The notes beneath the pieces were generated by a model. It did no database searches, was not told the origin of the DNA, and worked only from the letters and a program-made list of their open reading frames with translations. Positions 37,802 to 45,904 of a stretch of 64,000 nucleotides of DNA are shown piece after piece. A program made the translations under genes and the position numbers. The number at the start of each line of letters is the position of its first letter. Within the stretch, counting starts at the first letter, position 1. This DNA is from JBGANR01 sp044222225 (GTDB lineage Bacteria; Actinomycetota; Actinomycetes; Mycobacteriales; Mycobacteriaceae), in the NCBI GenBank assembly GCA_044222225.1, contig JBGANR010000009.1, forward strand, positions 62,001 through 126,000, read 5' to 3'.

Positions 37802-38299
37802 GTGAAGTCACAACCCGACGAGGTGGTCCTCGACGCGATCGACCTGCGGATCCTGCGCGCCCTCGACGCCCAGCCCGACCTCACCAACAAGGCGCTCGCC
37901 ACGCGGCTCGGCCTGGCCGAATCGACCTCTGCCTACCGGCTGCGCGCGCTGCGCGACGCGGGCGTCGTCACACCCCGCCGGCTCGGGCTCGACGCGCGCG
38001 CCCTCGGCTTCGGGTTGCAGGCCGTCATCAAGGTGCGGCTCGGCAGCCACAGCGAGCAGCACGTCAACACGCTCTACGACGACCTCGTCCGCGCCCCGGG
38101 CGTCATCCAGGCGTTCCACGTGGCCGGCGCCGACGACTTCCACCTGCACGTCGCGGTCCGCGACGCCGAGGCCCTGCGTGACTTCGTGCTCCGTCACGTG
38201 ACGGTGCACCGGGTCGTCCGGCAGACCGAGACGCAGCTGCTCTTCGAGCTCCGCGACGGCGTCGGCGTCCTGCCGCTGTGCTCACCCTCCACTACATGA
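37802..38299 (+). CDS. mdeR: Lrp/AsnC-family regulator (MdeR-like)
   Basis: A 165-residue regulator: N-terminal helix-turn-helix (LDAIDLRILRALDAQPDLTNKALATRLGLAESTSAYRL in three helices, residues 10-48) and an AsnC ligand domain with HVAGADDFHLHVAVRDAEALRDFV. GTG start with GAGGAG 7 bases upstream. Divergent from the sulfur lyase across 119 bases, the same place mdeR takes in Pseudomonas, so it probably senses methionine and activates the lyase operon. The 3' end overlaps a convergent membrane-protein gene by 18 bases. Confidence 0.85.
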   Translation: MKSQPDEVVLDAIDLRILRALDAQPDLTNKALATRLGLAESTSAYRLRALRDAGVVTPRRLGLDARALGFGLQAVIKVRLGSHSEQHVNTLYDDLVRAPGVIQAFHVAGADDFHLHVAVRDAEALRDFVLRHVTVHRVVRQTETQLLFELRDGVGVLPLCSPSTT

Positions 38300-39124
38300 T
38301 CCGCCGTATATCCCGTCACCCCGATCACCGCTGTCGACGTCTCTCTCCTCTGACCTGCCCTTCTCGGTGACGCCGAGTTCCTCAGCAAACTCCGGATCAA
38401 GCAGGATGAAGGCTGCCGGACCGAACAGCGCGACGGACATCGCCGCCGACGTCGAACCGTACGTCGCATACGACGGCCGCCGCTGCGGTCGCAGATGGTC
38501 GTTCGACCTTCGAGCTTGAACCAACAGTCGACTGCCGAACGGTGTCGCCAACGAATCGGCCCACCACGCGGTGGTACTGGCCACCGCCGCCCCGAGTATT
38601 ACGAACAGAACGATCAAGATGAAGAGAATCGCGATCGACCGACCCCCGATGACGTCGAGAAATAACCGGATCATGCCGATCAACACAACGACCGCAATCG
38701 GTGCCGCACACCATCCGATAGCTCGCCGATAGTCCGTTCCGACGATGAGCTTTTGCGCGACGAGATCACTGCGTATTCCATCCAAGGTGCCGCCTGCCGC
38801 AACACGCAACGACGGCATCCACATCACATGTCCCGCCGATATTCGGCGATAGACCTCCGCGGTCAACGGATCGACCTCCACCCGCAGACCGAGAACGGTC
38901 ACACCCCGTCGATCGATGGCGCCGGCCACCCGCAACCACGCCAATGCAACCATCATCGCCCGCTGCTCGCCCACGAGCATGCCCAGTTCCGTCGGCGAAA
39001 GCGACGGTTCAGGTATCGGCGCCCACGACCGGACGACCGCCGCACGGCGCACACCAGACAGCACCGTCGCAACGATGCCTATCAGTAGATACCCGCTGAG
39101 AAACAACAGCCCAGCCTCATCCAC
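38282..39124 (-). CDS. TIGR04222-type membrane protein, copy with shortened Gly/Cys tail
   Basis: About 280 residues: an N-terminal membrane segment (FLSGYLLIGIVATVLSGV), a soluble part with SPTELGMLVGEQRAMMVALAWLRVAGAIDRRGV, two central membrane segments, then RPSYATYG and AMSVALFGPAA. The last residues are GIYGGSCSGG, a reduced version of the long Gly/Cys tail that marks this family. GTG at 39124 overlaps the stop of its paralogue, so it is translated from the same message. Frames extending it to 39319 read over the paralogue tail and are rejected. Function unknown. Confidence 0.72.
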   Translation of the reverse strand: MDEAGLLFLSGYLLIGIVATVLSGVRRAAVVRSWAPIPEPSLSPTELGMLVGEQRAMMVALAWLRVAGAIDRRGVTVLGLRVEVDPLTAEVYRRISAGHVMWMPSLRVAAGGTLDGIRSDLVAQKLIVGTDYRRAIGWCAAPIAVVVLIGMIRLFLDVIGGRSIAILFILIVLFVILGAAVASTTAWWADSLATPFGSRLLVQARRSNDHLRPQRRPSYATYGSTSAAMSVALFGPAAFILLDPEFAEELGVTEKGRSEERDVDSGDRGDGIYGGSCSGG

Positions 39125-40010
39125 CGCAACCCCCGCCGCCGCCACCGCACCCTCCAGCACCGCCGCCCGCGCCCCCGCAGCTTCCACCGGAACCCCCAGC
39201 CGAGCCCACCGCCGCGGCGAAACCGAGATCCGCCCCGAGTTCGGGGTCGAGGAGCAGCAACGCGGCGGGACCGAACAAGGCGACAGACATCGCGGCCGAC
39301 ATCGGGCCGTACGTTGCATACGACGGCCGATGTCGAGGATCCAGATGGTCGTTCGACTTCCGAATATCGTTCAGCATTCTGCCGGACAAAGGCGTCATCG
39401 CCGTCCACATGCCGAATCGCCAAGACGTGCTGAAGACGAGCCAGCAGGCGAGCATGAACAGGACGATCAGAACCGCAAGGTAGCCGACCGGCTTCCTGTT
39501 GGCGACACCGTAGCAGAATCGAACCACGCCCACGAATACCAGGACGGCTATCGGTGCCGCACACCACCTGACCGCCCGTCGATAGTCAGGCCCGACGATG
39601 AACTTTCGTTCCACGAGGTCGCCGCGCATCCTGGCCAAGGCATCATCCGTCGCATTCATCAAAGACAACACCTCGATCGAACAACCGGCCGAGATCCGAT
39701 CGTAGACTTCCGCCGTCAACGAGTCGGTTCGTTCTCGTAGGCCATGCGCGGTCACTCCCCGCCGGTCGATCGCGTCGGTGGCACGCAACCATGCCAGCGC
39801 GGTCGTCACCGCGCGCCGCTCGCTCACCAGCATTCCCAGTTCCGTCGGCGAAAGCGGGGGCCCGGGTCGGGGAACCCAGGACCGGACGACCGCCGTTCGA
39901 AACCCGGCGGACAACGTCACTATCACGATGCCGGCGACCACATACCAGCTGAGGAAATAGGGGCCCGAAATTCCCCAGGTATCCGCAGACATGTTCACCG
40001 TCTCACGCAT
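39117..40010 (-). CDS. TIGR04222-type membrane protein with Gly/Cys-rich C-terminus
   Basis: A 297-residue protein paralogous to the downstream gene, with the same SPTELGML, RRGV and RPSYATYG landmarks and three membrane segments. The C-terminus is almost only Gly and Cys (GGSGGSCGGAGGGAGG, then CGGGGGGCGG), the hallmark of the TIGR04222 family, whose role is unknown. Such tails suggest thioether, metal or lipid modification, but nothing nearby shows which. ATG at 40010 has GGGAGGT at a long spacing; ATG at 39992 is an alternative. Less GC-rich than its neighbours. Confidence 0.78.
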   Translation of the reverse strand: MRETVNMSADTWGISGPYFLSWYVVAGIVIVTLSAGFRTAVVRSWVPRPGPPLSPTELGMLVSERRAVTTALAWLRATDAIDRRGVTAHGLRERTDSLTAEVYDRISAGCSIEVLSLMNATDDALARMRGDLVERKFIVGPDYRRAVRWCAAPIAVLVFVGVVRFCYGVANRKPVGYLAVLIVLFMLACWLVFSTSWRFGMWTAMTPLSGRMLNDIRKSNDHLDPRHRPSYATYGPMSAAMSVALFGPAALLLLDPELGADLGFAAAVGSAGGSGGSCGGAGGGAGGCGGGGGGCGG

Positions 40011-40155
40011 GAATCACCCGACCTCCCGTCCGGCGTAGGCCTAGCGGCTCACGCTATCGCCGAAGATAGCGCGCAACGCTCGGCGAGACGAGGAATGCCC
40101 TATGGGCCGGGAGCGGCCAGATGATCGTCGCCAGAAGGCTCCGAGCATCCGGCGC

Positions 40156-41607
40156 CTATCCGCCCGGCCGGAACGCCGACCCCATCGCGGCCAGCGCACC
40201 ATCGGCGACGGGGATGCGCCCCTCCCGCGCGGCCTTGACCAGCGCCGCGTGGTCGGCTTCGGTCTGATCGGCGTACAGCCGCGCGAAACGCGAGAAAGCC
40301 TTGGCCGCCTTGTTGCCGCCCCCGAGATAGCCGGCGATCATCGACGCACCGGACGTCCGCGCATGCCCCTTCGCCAGGAGATGTCCGACGATGCCCGCGT
40401 AGTCGGTCAGCGCGGTCGCCGTCAGTCCGTCCAGAGGCACGGTGCCTTTCATGTTGCGGAACTGCCGCACGTAATACTGACGACCGTCGACCTCGGTCCA
40501 GCCCAGCAGCGGATCGGACACGGTCTGCAAGGCCTGCTGGTATTCGACCACCCGCTGGCCCTGATGCGCATGCAATGCGGTGTCGCCGTGCACATAGCGC
40601 GCGAGAACCGACCGCCGCGCCTGCTTGAGCTGCAGGAACAGCATGTCGTCGGGCGAGCTGCCTTCGAGCAGGGCGACATAGGCGCGCAGCCCGACCGAGC
40701 CCACGCCGACGACCTTGTGGGCGATGTCGATGAGGTGATATCCCGCGACCACTCGCCGCCAATGCGGGGCGAGCGTGTCGAGGTAGGCGTCGAGGCCCTC
40801 GGCGAGTCGGTCGTACTCCGCACCGCGCACCGAGCGGATGAGCGGAAGCTCCTCCACGATCCGGCGCGTCCCGCCGGTCTCGGTGGTGAATCGGGGAACG
40901 GCGCGGTCGGACGTGCGTTTACGGGCGGTCTTGGCCGCCCGCCGGATCTCGTGGCGCAACTGCTTCTCGGTGGCCGTGGCATGCAGCTCCTCCACGTCGA
41001 GCCGGTTGTACGACCGCGCGAGCAGCGGCATCGAGGCGAGCTGCGCGACCTCGTCGCGATAGGCGATGACGCAGGCGTGGACGGCGTCGGCGATGTCGTC
41101 CTCGGAATAGTTGTTCTCACGTCCGGCGACCCATACCGCGGCGGTGAGCCGGCGCAGATCCCATTCCCACGCACCGGGGTGCGCTTCGTCGAAATCGTTG
41201 AGGTCGATGACCTGCTCACCTTCGGGAGAGCGATAGAACCCGAAGTTGCCCAGATGCGAGTCGCCGCAGATGACGGGCATGATCCCGGTGATCGGCAGGG
41301 ACGCCACATCGGACGCCATGACCACGGCGGTACCGCGGTAGAACCCGTAGGGCGAGGAGACCATGCGGCCGACGCGGATCGGGACGAGCTCGTCGACCCG
41401 GCCCTCGTGCGACGCGTTGATCAGGTCGACCGGGTCGGGACGGGCCTGCGTCGCGTTCCAGGCGCCGAGCGCCGAGATCGGCACCCGCTCGCGCAACGAG
41501 CGGCCCAGCGCGAATCGCTCCGCCCGATCGGTGCCGCGCTGCCGCACCGAGGCGAATGCGCTGCTATCGGTGCTGGCGAGGACGGTGTGGCCGTTGCGTA
41601 GCGCCAT
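40156..41607 (-). CDS. DUF2252 domain-containing protein
   Basis: A 483-residue protein of the DUF2252 family, distantly related to protein/aminoglycoside kinases. The kinase-like catalytic pattern is VICGDSHLGNFGFYRS followed by VIDLNDFDEAHPG and WDLRRL, near residues 125-165. The family is common in actinobacteria and its substrate is unknown. ATG at 41607 has AAGGAAC upstream; the longer frame to 41679 reads through an intergenic hairpin. No operon partner is obvious. Confidence 0.82.
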   Translation of the reverse strand: MALRNGHTVLASTDSSAFASVRQRGTDRAERFALGRSLRERVPISALGAWNATQARPDPVDLINASHEGRVDELVPIRVGRMVSSPYGFYRGTAVVMASDVASLPITGIMPVICGDSHLGNFGFYRSPEGEQVIDLNDFDEAHPGAWEWDLRRLTAAVWVAGRENNYSEDDIADAVHACVIAYRDEVAQLASMPLLARSYNRLDVEELHATATEKQLRHEIRRAAKTARKRTSDRAVPRFTTETGGTRRIVEELPLIRSVRGAEYDRLAEGLDAYLDTLAPHWRRVVAGYHLIDIAHKVVGVGSVGLRAYVALLEGSSPDDMLFLQLKQARRSVLARYVHGDTALHAHQGQRVVEYQQALQTVSDPLLGWTEVDGRQYYVRQFRNMKGTVPLDGLTATALTDYAGIVGHLLAKGHARTSGASMIAGYLGGGNKAAKAFSRFARLYADQTEADHAALVKAAREGRIPVADGALAAMGSAFRPGG

Positions 41608-41640
41608 GAAGTTCCTTCCGAGACGAGGGTGCTGTGCGCC

Positions 41641-41720
41641 CCCTCCCCAGATGTCCGTCTGAGCGGGCCGCCGTGACAATTATTGTCACGGCACGTCGCC
41701 CAGCCGGACATCCCGGGAGG
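41641..41720. repeat. 80-bp palindromic element (repeat family 1)
   Basis: Arms CCTCCCCAGATGTCCG and CGGACATCCCGGGAGG, with perfect inner palindrome CCGTGACAATTATTGTCACGG apart from the central base. Lies between the end of the TIM-barrel gene (stop at 41723) and the start of the DUF2252 gene, so it should terminate the former, and separates it from the latter. Confidence 0.8.
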
Positions 41721-41722
41721 CA

Positions 41723-42598
41723 CTACCCTCGATGCGCCTCGACGAGCTCCCGAATCCGGGCGAGTTGGTACCGCGACGTCTCGTCGGCCGTCTCGTCCTC
41801 GGCGAAGACGTTGGAGCAGATGATCGCGTCGTCGCGGTCGAGGAAGCCGATCGCGCCGAGCGTCGCGAAGAGCTCGTTCCAGTCGACGTCGCCGTCGCCG
41901 ATCTTGAGGTGCTGGTGCACGCGTGCGGTGTTGCCCGGCGGGTTGGTGATGTACCGCAGCCCGTGTGACCTGCGGTGATCGAACGAGTCGGCGGTGTAGA
42001 CGGTGCCGAGCCGGTCGCCGAGCTCGGGCAGCAGCGTCGTCGCCCGGTCGCCGTAGTGGAAGGTGTGCGAGCCGACGTAGACGAACCCGACGACCGGCGA
42101 GTTGAGCCCGCGGATGATCCGCCACGCGGCCAGGCCGTCCTCGACGAAGTCGTCCGGATGCGGGTCGATGTTGATCCGCACCCCCGCCCGCTCGGCCGCC
42201 GGGATCAGCTCCTCCATCGAGCGGTAGAAGCCGGCCTCCGACTCCTCGGCCCGCTCGGGACGCCCGCTGAACTCGGTGTTGATGACGGGCACCTCGAGCT
42301 CCGCGGCGATCTCGATGATCCGCCGGAAGTTCCGCACGGCCGCCTGCCGCAGCGGCTCCTCCGGCCACGAGATGCGCTGCACCGGCAGCAGCGAGCAGAT
42401 CCCGACGCCGGCGTCCGCGGCGGCTTTGCGCACCTTGGCGACGTACGCGTCATCGGCTCGCGGATGCCCGAAGAACGGCGTGAAGTCGGGGTGCGGCGTC
42501 AGCTGGATGTGCTCGTAGCCCAGCCGCGCGGCGACGTCCGTGAACTCCAGGAAGTCGTGCGTCGAGTGGTACGGGGTGGGATCGAGGGCGATCTTCAT
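41723..42598 (-). CDS. Sugar phosphate isomerase/epimerase-family TIM barrel protein
   Basis: A 291-residue xylose isomerase-like TIM barrel. Metal-ligand positions are recognisable: Glu in VINTEFSGRP, Asp-His in NIDPHPDDF, His in VYVGSHTFHYG and Glu/Asp in the last strands. Family members act on inosose, tagatose or other keto-sugars. AGGAG lies 8 bases before the ATG. 14 bases after the related gene at 42613, with which it forms an operon under probable LacI control. The exact sugar is not evident. Confidence 0.82.
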   Translation of the reverse strand: MKIALDPTPYHSTHDFLEFTDVAARLGYEHIQLTPHPDFTPFFGHPRADDAYVAKVRKAAADAGVGICSLLPVQRISWPEEPLRQAAVRNFRRIIEIAAELEVPVINTEFSGRPERAEESEAGFYRSMEELIPAAERAGVRINIDPHPDDFVEDGLAAWRIIRGLNSPVVGFVYVGSHTFHYGDRATTLLPELGDRLGTVYTADSFDHRRSHGLRYITNPPGNTARVHQHLKIGDGDVDWNELFATLGAIGFLDRDDAIICSNVFAEDETADETSRYQLARIRELVEAHRG

Positions 42599-42612
42599 GG
42601 TCTGATCTCCTG

Positions 42613-43518
42613 TCAGCGGAAACGGACGGCCGAGCTGCCGCACGAGCCGAGGTAGTCCCGGGTACGACGCGCGATCGGCAGCGGGGCGTCGGGCGAGCAC
42701 GGGTACATGTCCTGCTCGACGATGGCGAAGACGTCGATGCCCAGTTCGGCGACGGCGTCGAGCAGCGGCGGCATCGCCGGGATGCCGCGCGGCGGCTCGG
42801 TCATCGCGCCGAGTCGCACGGCCTCGCCGAACGGCAGGTCCTCGGCCGCGACGCGGGCGCGCACGGCCTCGTCGACCTGCTTGAGGTGCAGATATCCGAT
42901 CCGCTCCGGATGCTTGCGGATGATGGCGACGTTGTCGCCGCCGCAGTAGCTGACGTGCCCGGTGTCGAGGCAGAGGTTGACGAACCCACCATCGGTGTTC
43001 TCGAGGAACCGGTAGATGTTCGCCTCGGTGTCGACGTGGCTGTCGGCGTGCGGGTGGTACTGCGCGCGGACGCCGTACTTCTCGTACATCGCCTTGCCGA
43101 GCTCGTTCATGCCGCGGGTCTTGGCGGTCCACTGCTCATCGGTGAGGTCCCGCGGCTCCAGCACCACGCCCGTCACGGGGTCGCGCCACATCTCCGGGAT
43201 GACGACGACGTGCTTTCCGCCGACCGCGGCCGTCAGCTTGGCGACGTCCTCGATCTGCGTCCACACCGCGTCCCACGAATCGTCCTGGTGCAGGTGCTCG
43301 AACACGGTGCCGGCCGACAGCTTGAGCCCGCGCTCACCGAGCTCGTCCAGCAGCCGCGCGGGATCGGTGGGCAGGTAGCCGTACGGTCCGAGCTCGATCC
43401 ACTCGTAGCCGGACGCGGCGACCTCGTCGAGGAAGCGGGTGTACGGCGTCTGCTGCGGGTCGTCGGGAAACCAGACGCCCCAGGAGTCGGGCGCGGAGCC
43501 GACGAGGATGGTGCTCAA
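42613..43518 (-). CDS. IolE-like sugar isomerase/dehydratase TIM barrel protein
   Basis: A 301-residue TIM barrel resembling inosose dehydratase IolE: GSAPDSWGVWFPDD at the N-terminus, YHPHADSHVDTE, then NLCLDTGHVSYCGGDNVAIIRKHP and IGYLHLKQVD with metal ligands Asp, His and Glu (VEQDMYP). TTG at 43518 is preferred because AAAGGA lies 8 bases upstream and the domain begins right there; the longer frame to 43644 crosses the operator. First gene of a two-gene operon divergent from a LacI regulator. Inositol or a related polyol is a guess from family. Confidence 0.8.
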   Translation of the reverse strand: MSTILVGSAPDSWGVWFPDDPQQTPYTRFLDEVAASGYEWIELGPYGYLPTDPARLLDELGERGLKLSAGTVFEHLHQDDSWDAVWTQIEDVAKLTAAVGGKHVVVIPEMWRDPVTGVVLEPRDLTDEQWTAKTRGMNELGKAMYEKYGVRAQYHPHADSHVDTEANIYRFLENTDGGFVNLCLDTGHVSYCGGDNVAIIRKHPERIGYLHLKQVDEAVRARVAAEDLPFGEAVRLGAMTEPPRGIPAMPPLLDAVAELGIDVFAIVEQDMYPCSPDAPLPIARRTRDYLGSCGSSAVRFR

Positions 43519-43626
43519 CTGATGGTCCTTTCGGGGGAGATCGCGGTTTCCGGCACACGGCGGCCGTCTCGGCGACGGCACAGGTGCTCGGTTCGCGGCA
43601 TGTCGTGGGACATACTTCGGGACAAG

Positions 43627-43642
43627 GTGGGACCGCTCCCAC
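43627..43642. promoter_or_regulatory. LacI-family operator
   Basis: GTGGGACCGCTCCCAC is a near-perfect palindrome with the central CG that LacI/GalR proteins prefer (compare TGGGAGCGCTCCCA). It sits between the divergent TIM-barrel operon and the first LacI gene, able to control both. Confidence 0.7.
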
Positions 43643-43685
43643 ACGCGGAGGATGCTACGCGAGAGGCGAGCACCGGATCAATAGG

Positions 43686-44744
43686 ATGACGAGCATGAAC
43701 GACGCCGGGCCGCAGACGGCCACAAGCGACCCGGCCGTCGCCGTGCCCGGTCGGCGCGCCACGATCCGCGACGTCGCAGCACTCGCCGGCGTCTCCAAAT
43801 CGCTCGTCTCGCGCGTCGTCCGCGGCGAGCCGAACGTCAGCCCCGACAGCCGCGCCAAGGTGCTCGACGCGATGGACCGGCTCTCGTATCGGCCCAACAC
43901 CATCGCCCGCGGGCTCTCGGAATCGCGCAGCGGCACGGTCGGCGTCGTCATCAACGACCTGCGCAATCCGTGGTTCGTCAATCTCGTCGAGGGCCTCGCC
44001 ACCACGCTCGACGCCGTCGGGATCGCACCGCTCATCGTCGACAGCCACCTCGACCACCGCGTCGGACGCGACACCGTCGACACCCTGCTGTCCCGCCAGG
44101 TGGACGGCCTCGTCATCGTCGGCACCACCGAGGCGCGCATCGACGTCGAGCGCGCCGCCGCGTTCATCCCGGTCGTGCTCGCCGGCACTCTCGACCCCGA
44201 CCTGCCGAGCGTCGACGTCGCCGTCGACGACGACGTCATCGGCGCCCGCCTCGCCACCGAACACCTCCTCGATCTGGGCCATCGACGGATCGCTCACCTG
44301 GCGGGCCCGGGGATCGTCGGCACGCTGCGCCGGCGCGGCTTCGCGGACGCGATGACCGCCGCGGGCGCCGACGCGTCGCTCGTCGAACACGCCGGAATGA
44401 ACGAGGACGGCGGGTACGGCGCGGCCGGCCGGCTCCTCGACCTCGACGATCCGCCGACCGCACTGGTCGCCTTCAACGACATGACCGCGCTCGGCGCGCT
44501 GTCGGCCGCCGACGACCGCCGGCTCGCCGTCCCGCACGATCTGTCCGTCGTCGGATACGACGACACGTATCTCGCCCGCATCCGGCGCATCTCGCTGACG
44601 TCCGTCGACAACGGCAACTTCGCCGTCGGCACCCAGGCCGCCAAGTTCCTGCTGCAGCGCCTGGACAACCCCGAGCTCCCTCGGCGCGTGCACCGGCATC
44701 GGCCTGCGCTGACGGTGCGCGGCAGCACGGCGGCACGCCGATGA
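43686..44744 (+). CDS. LacI-family transcriptional regulator
   Basis: A 352-residue repressor. The DNA-binding headpiece is at residues 24-70 (ATIRDVAALAGVSKSLVSRVVRG, then the hinge YRPNTIARGLS). The periplasmic-binding-protein-like part has VGVVINDLRNPWFVNLVEG and VVGYDDTYLARI. ATG at 43686 (or 43695) fits the headpiece; upstream in-frame starts cross the operator. Probably represses the divergent IolE-like operon. ATGA overlap with a second LacI gene. Confidence 0.88.
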   Translation: MTSMNDAGPQTATSDPAVAVPGRRATIRDVAALAGVSKSLVSRVVRGEPNVSPDSRAKVLDAMDRLSYRPNTIARGLSESRSGTVGVVINDLRNPWFVNLVEGLATTLDAVGIAPLIVDSHLDHRVGRDTVDTLLSRQVDGLVIVGTTEARIDVERAAAFIPVVLAGTLDPDLPSVDVAVDDDVIGARLATEHLLDLGHRRIAHLAGPGIVGTLRRRGFADAMTAAGADASLVEHAGMNEDGGYGAAGRLLDLDDPPTALVAFNDMTALGALSAADDRRLAVPHDLSVVGYDDTYLARIRRISLTSVDNGNFAVGTQAAKFLLQRLDNPELPRRVHRHRPALTVRGSTAARR

Positions 44745-45778
44745 CCGGCGACGACGCGACGTGGAGCTCCGCCGTCACCGGCAAGGCCGTGACGCTGCGG
44801 GACGTCGCGGCCCGAGCAGGCGTGTCCAAGGCGCTGGCCTCGATGGTGTTGCGCGGCATCGCCGGCCCGAGCGCCGAGACCGCCGAGCGGGTGCTGACCG
44901 TCGCCGACGACCTCGGCTACCGGGCGAACCGCACCGCCTCCCTCCTGGCGCTGCGACGCACCCGGCTCGTCGGCGTCGCGGCCGACATCCGCAACAGCTT
45001 CCACGCCGAGCTCGTCGAAGACGTCGTCGCCGAGGCCGACCGACTGGGCTACGAGATCGTCCTCGGCCCGGTCACTCCGACGCATTCGGAGACGAAGGTG
45101 GTCGAGACGCTGCTCGACTTCCGCTGCGAGGCGCTCATCCTCATCGGCCCCGAACTCTCCGACACCGCCCTCGCGACGCTCGCCGCCACCCGGCCCGTCG
45201 TCGTCGTGGGACGCCGCATCGCCGCCGAGCACCTCGACGTCGTGCACACCACCGACGACACGGGCACCGAACTCGTCGTCGACCACCTCGTCGCCCTCGG
45301 CCACCGCCGCATCGCCTACCTGACCGGCGGCGACGGCACCATCGCCACCGACCGCCGCGACGGCTACGCCCGCGCCATGCGCCGGCACGGCCTCGACGCC
45401 GAGATCGACGTGCTCGACGGCGATTTCACCGAATCCGCAGGCTCCGGCGCCGCCGCGCGGCTCCTCGCCCGCGCCACGCCGCCGACGGCCGTCGCCACCG
45501 CCAACGACCGCAGCGCCGTCGGACTCCTCGACGCCCTCCGCCGGGCCGGCGTCGACGTCCCCGGCGACATCTCCGTCGCCGGCTACGACGACAGCAGCCT
45601 CGCCCGTCTCACCCATATCGACCTCACCTCGGTGAACCAACGCCCCCGCGAACAAGCAGTGAAAGCGGTGCAAGCGGTCGTCAGCCGCCTCGACGACGCG
45701 CGTACCGACCGCGCCCTCTCGGTCCTGCAACCCGACCTCGTCGTCCGCGCCACCACAGGCCCGGCGCCCGGGGTGTGA
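44741..45778 (+). CDS. LacI-family transcriptional regulator, second of a tandem pair
   Basis: A 345-residue LacI protein with headpiece VTLRDVAARAGVSKALASMVLRG and hinge YRANRTASLLA, then VGVAADIRNSFHAELVEDVV and SVAGYDDSSLARLTHIDLTSV. The recognition helix (SKALASMV) differs from the upstream one (SKSLVSRV), so the two should bind different sites. Translationally coupled to the first by a 4-base overlap, an unusual arrangement for LacI genes. Two regulators could allow two inducers or heterodimers; this is inference. Confidence 0.87.
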   Translation: MTGDDATWSSAVTGKAVTLRDVAARAGVSKALASMVLRGIAGPSAETAERVLTVADDLGYRANRTASLLALRRTRLVGVAADIRNSFHAELVEDVVAEADRLGYEIVLGPVTPTHSETKVVETLLDFRCEALILIGPELSDTALATLAATRPVVVVGRRIAAEHLDVVHTTDDTGTELVVDHLVALGHRRIAYLTGGDGTIATDRRDGYARAMRRHGLDAEIDVLDGDFTESAGSGAAARLLARATPPTAVATANDRSAVGLLDALRRAGVDVPGDISVAGYDDSSLARLTHIDLTSVNQRPREQAVKAVQAVVSRLDDARTDRALSVLQPDLVVRATTGPAPGV

Positions 45779-45783
45779 CGACC

Positions 45784-45898
45784 GTGTGGCGGTGGGTGAC
45801 CACGGGCGGGCCGCTGGCATCGGGCTTGGCGGGAGCGCCGGCGAGGAACGAGCCAGCGCGGGGGACTGCGGCCCGGCCGGGCATCCCCACACCGCGAC
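45784..45898. repeat. Structured intergenic element with 61-bp conserved core (repeat family 2, copy 2)
   Basis: The core 45811-45871 matches 2989-3049 with a single difference. The flanks GTGTGGCGG..GGGCGGGCC and GGCCCGGCC..CCCCACACCGC are partly complementary and differ from those of copy 1. Placed between the convergent LacI and sensor-kinase genes, consistent with a bidirectional terminator. Confidence 0.8.
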
Positions 45899-45904
45899 GG
45901 ACCG

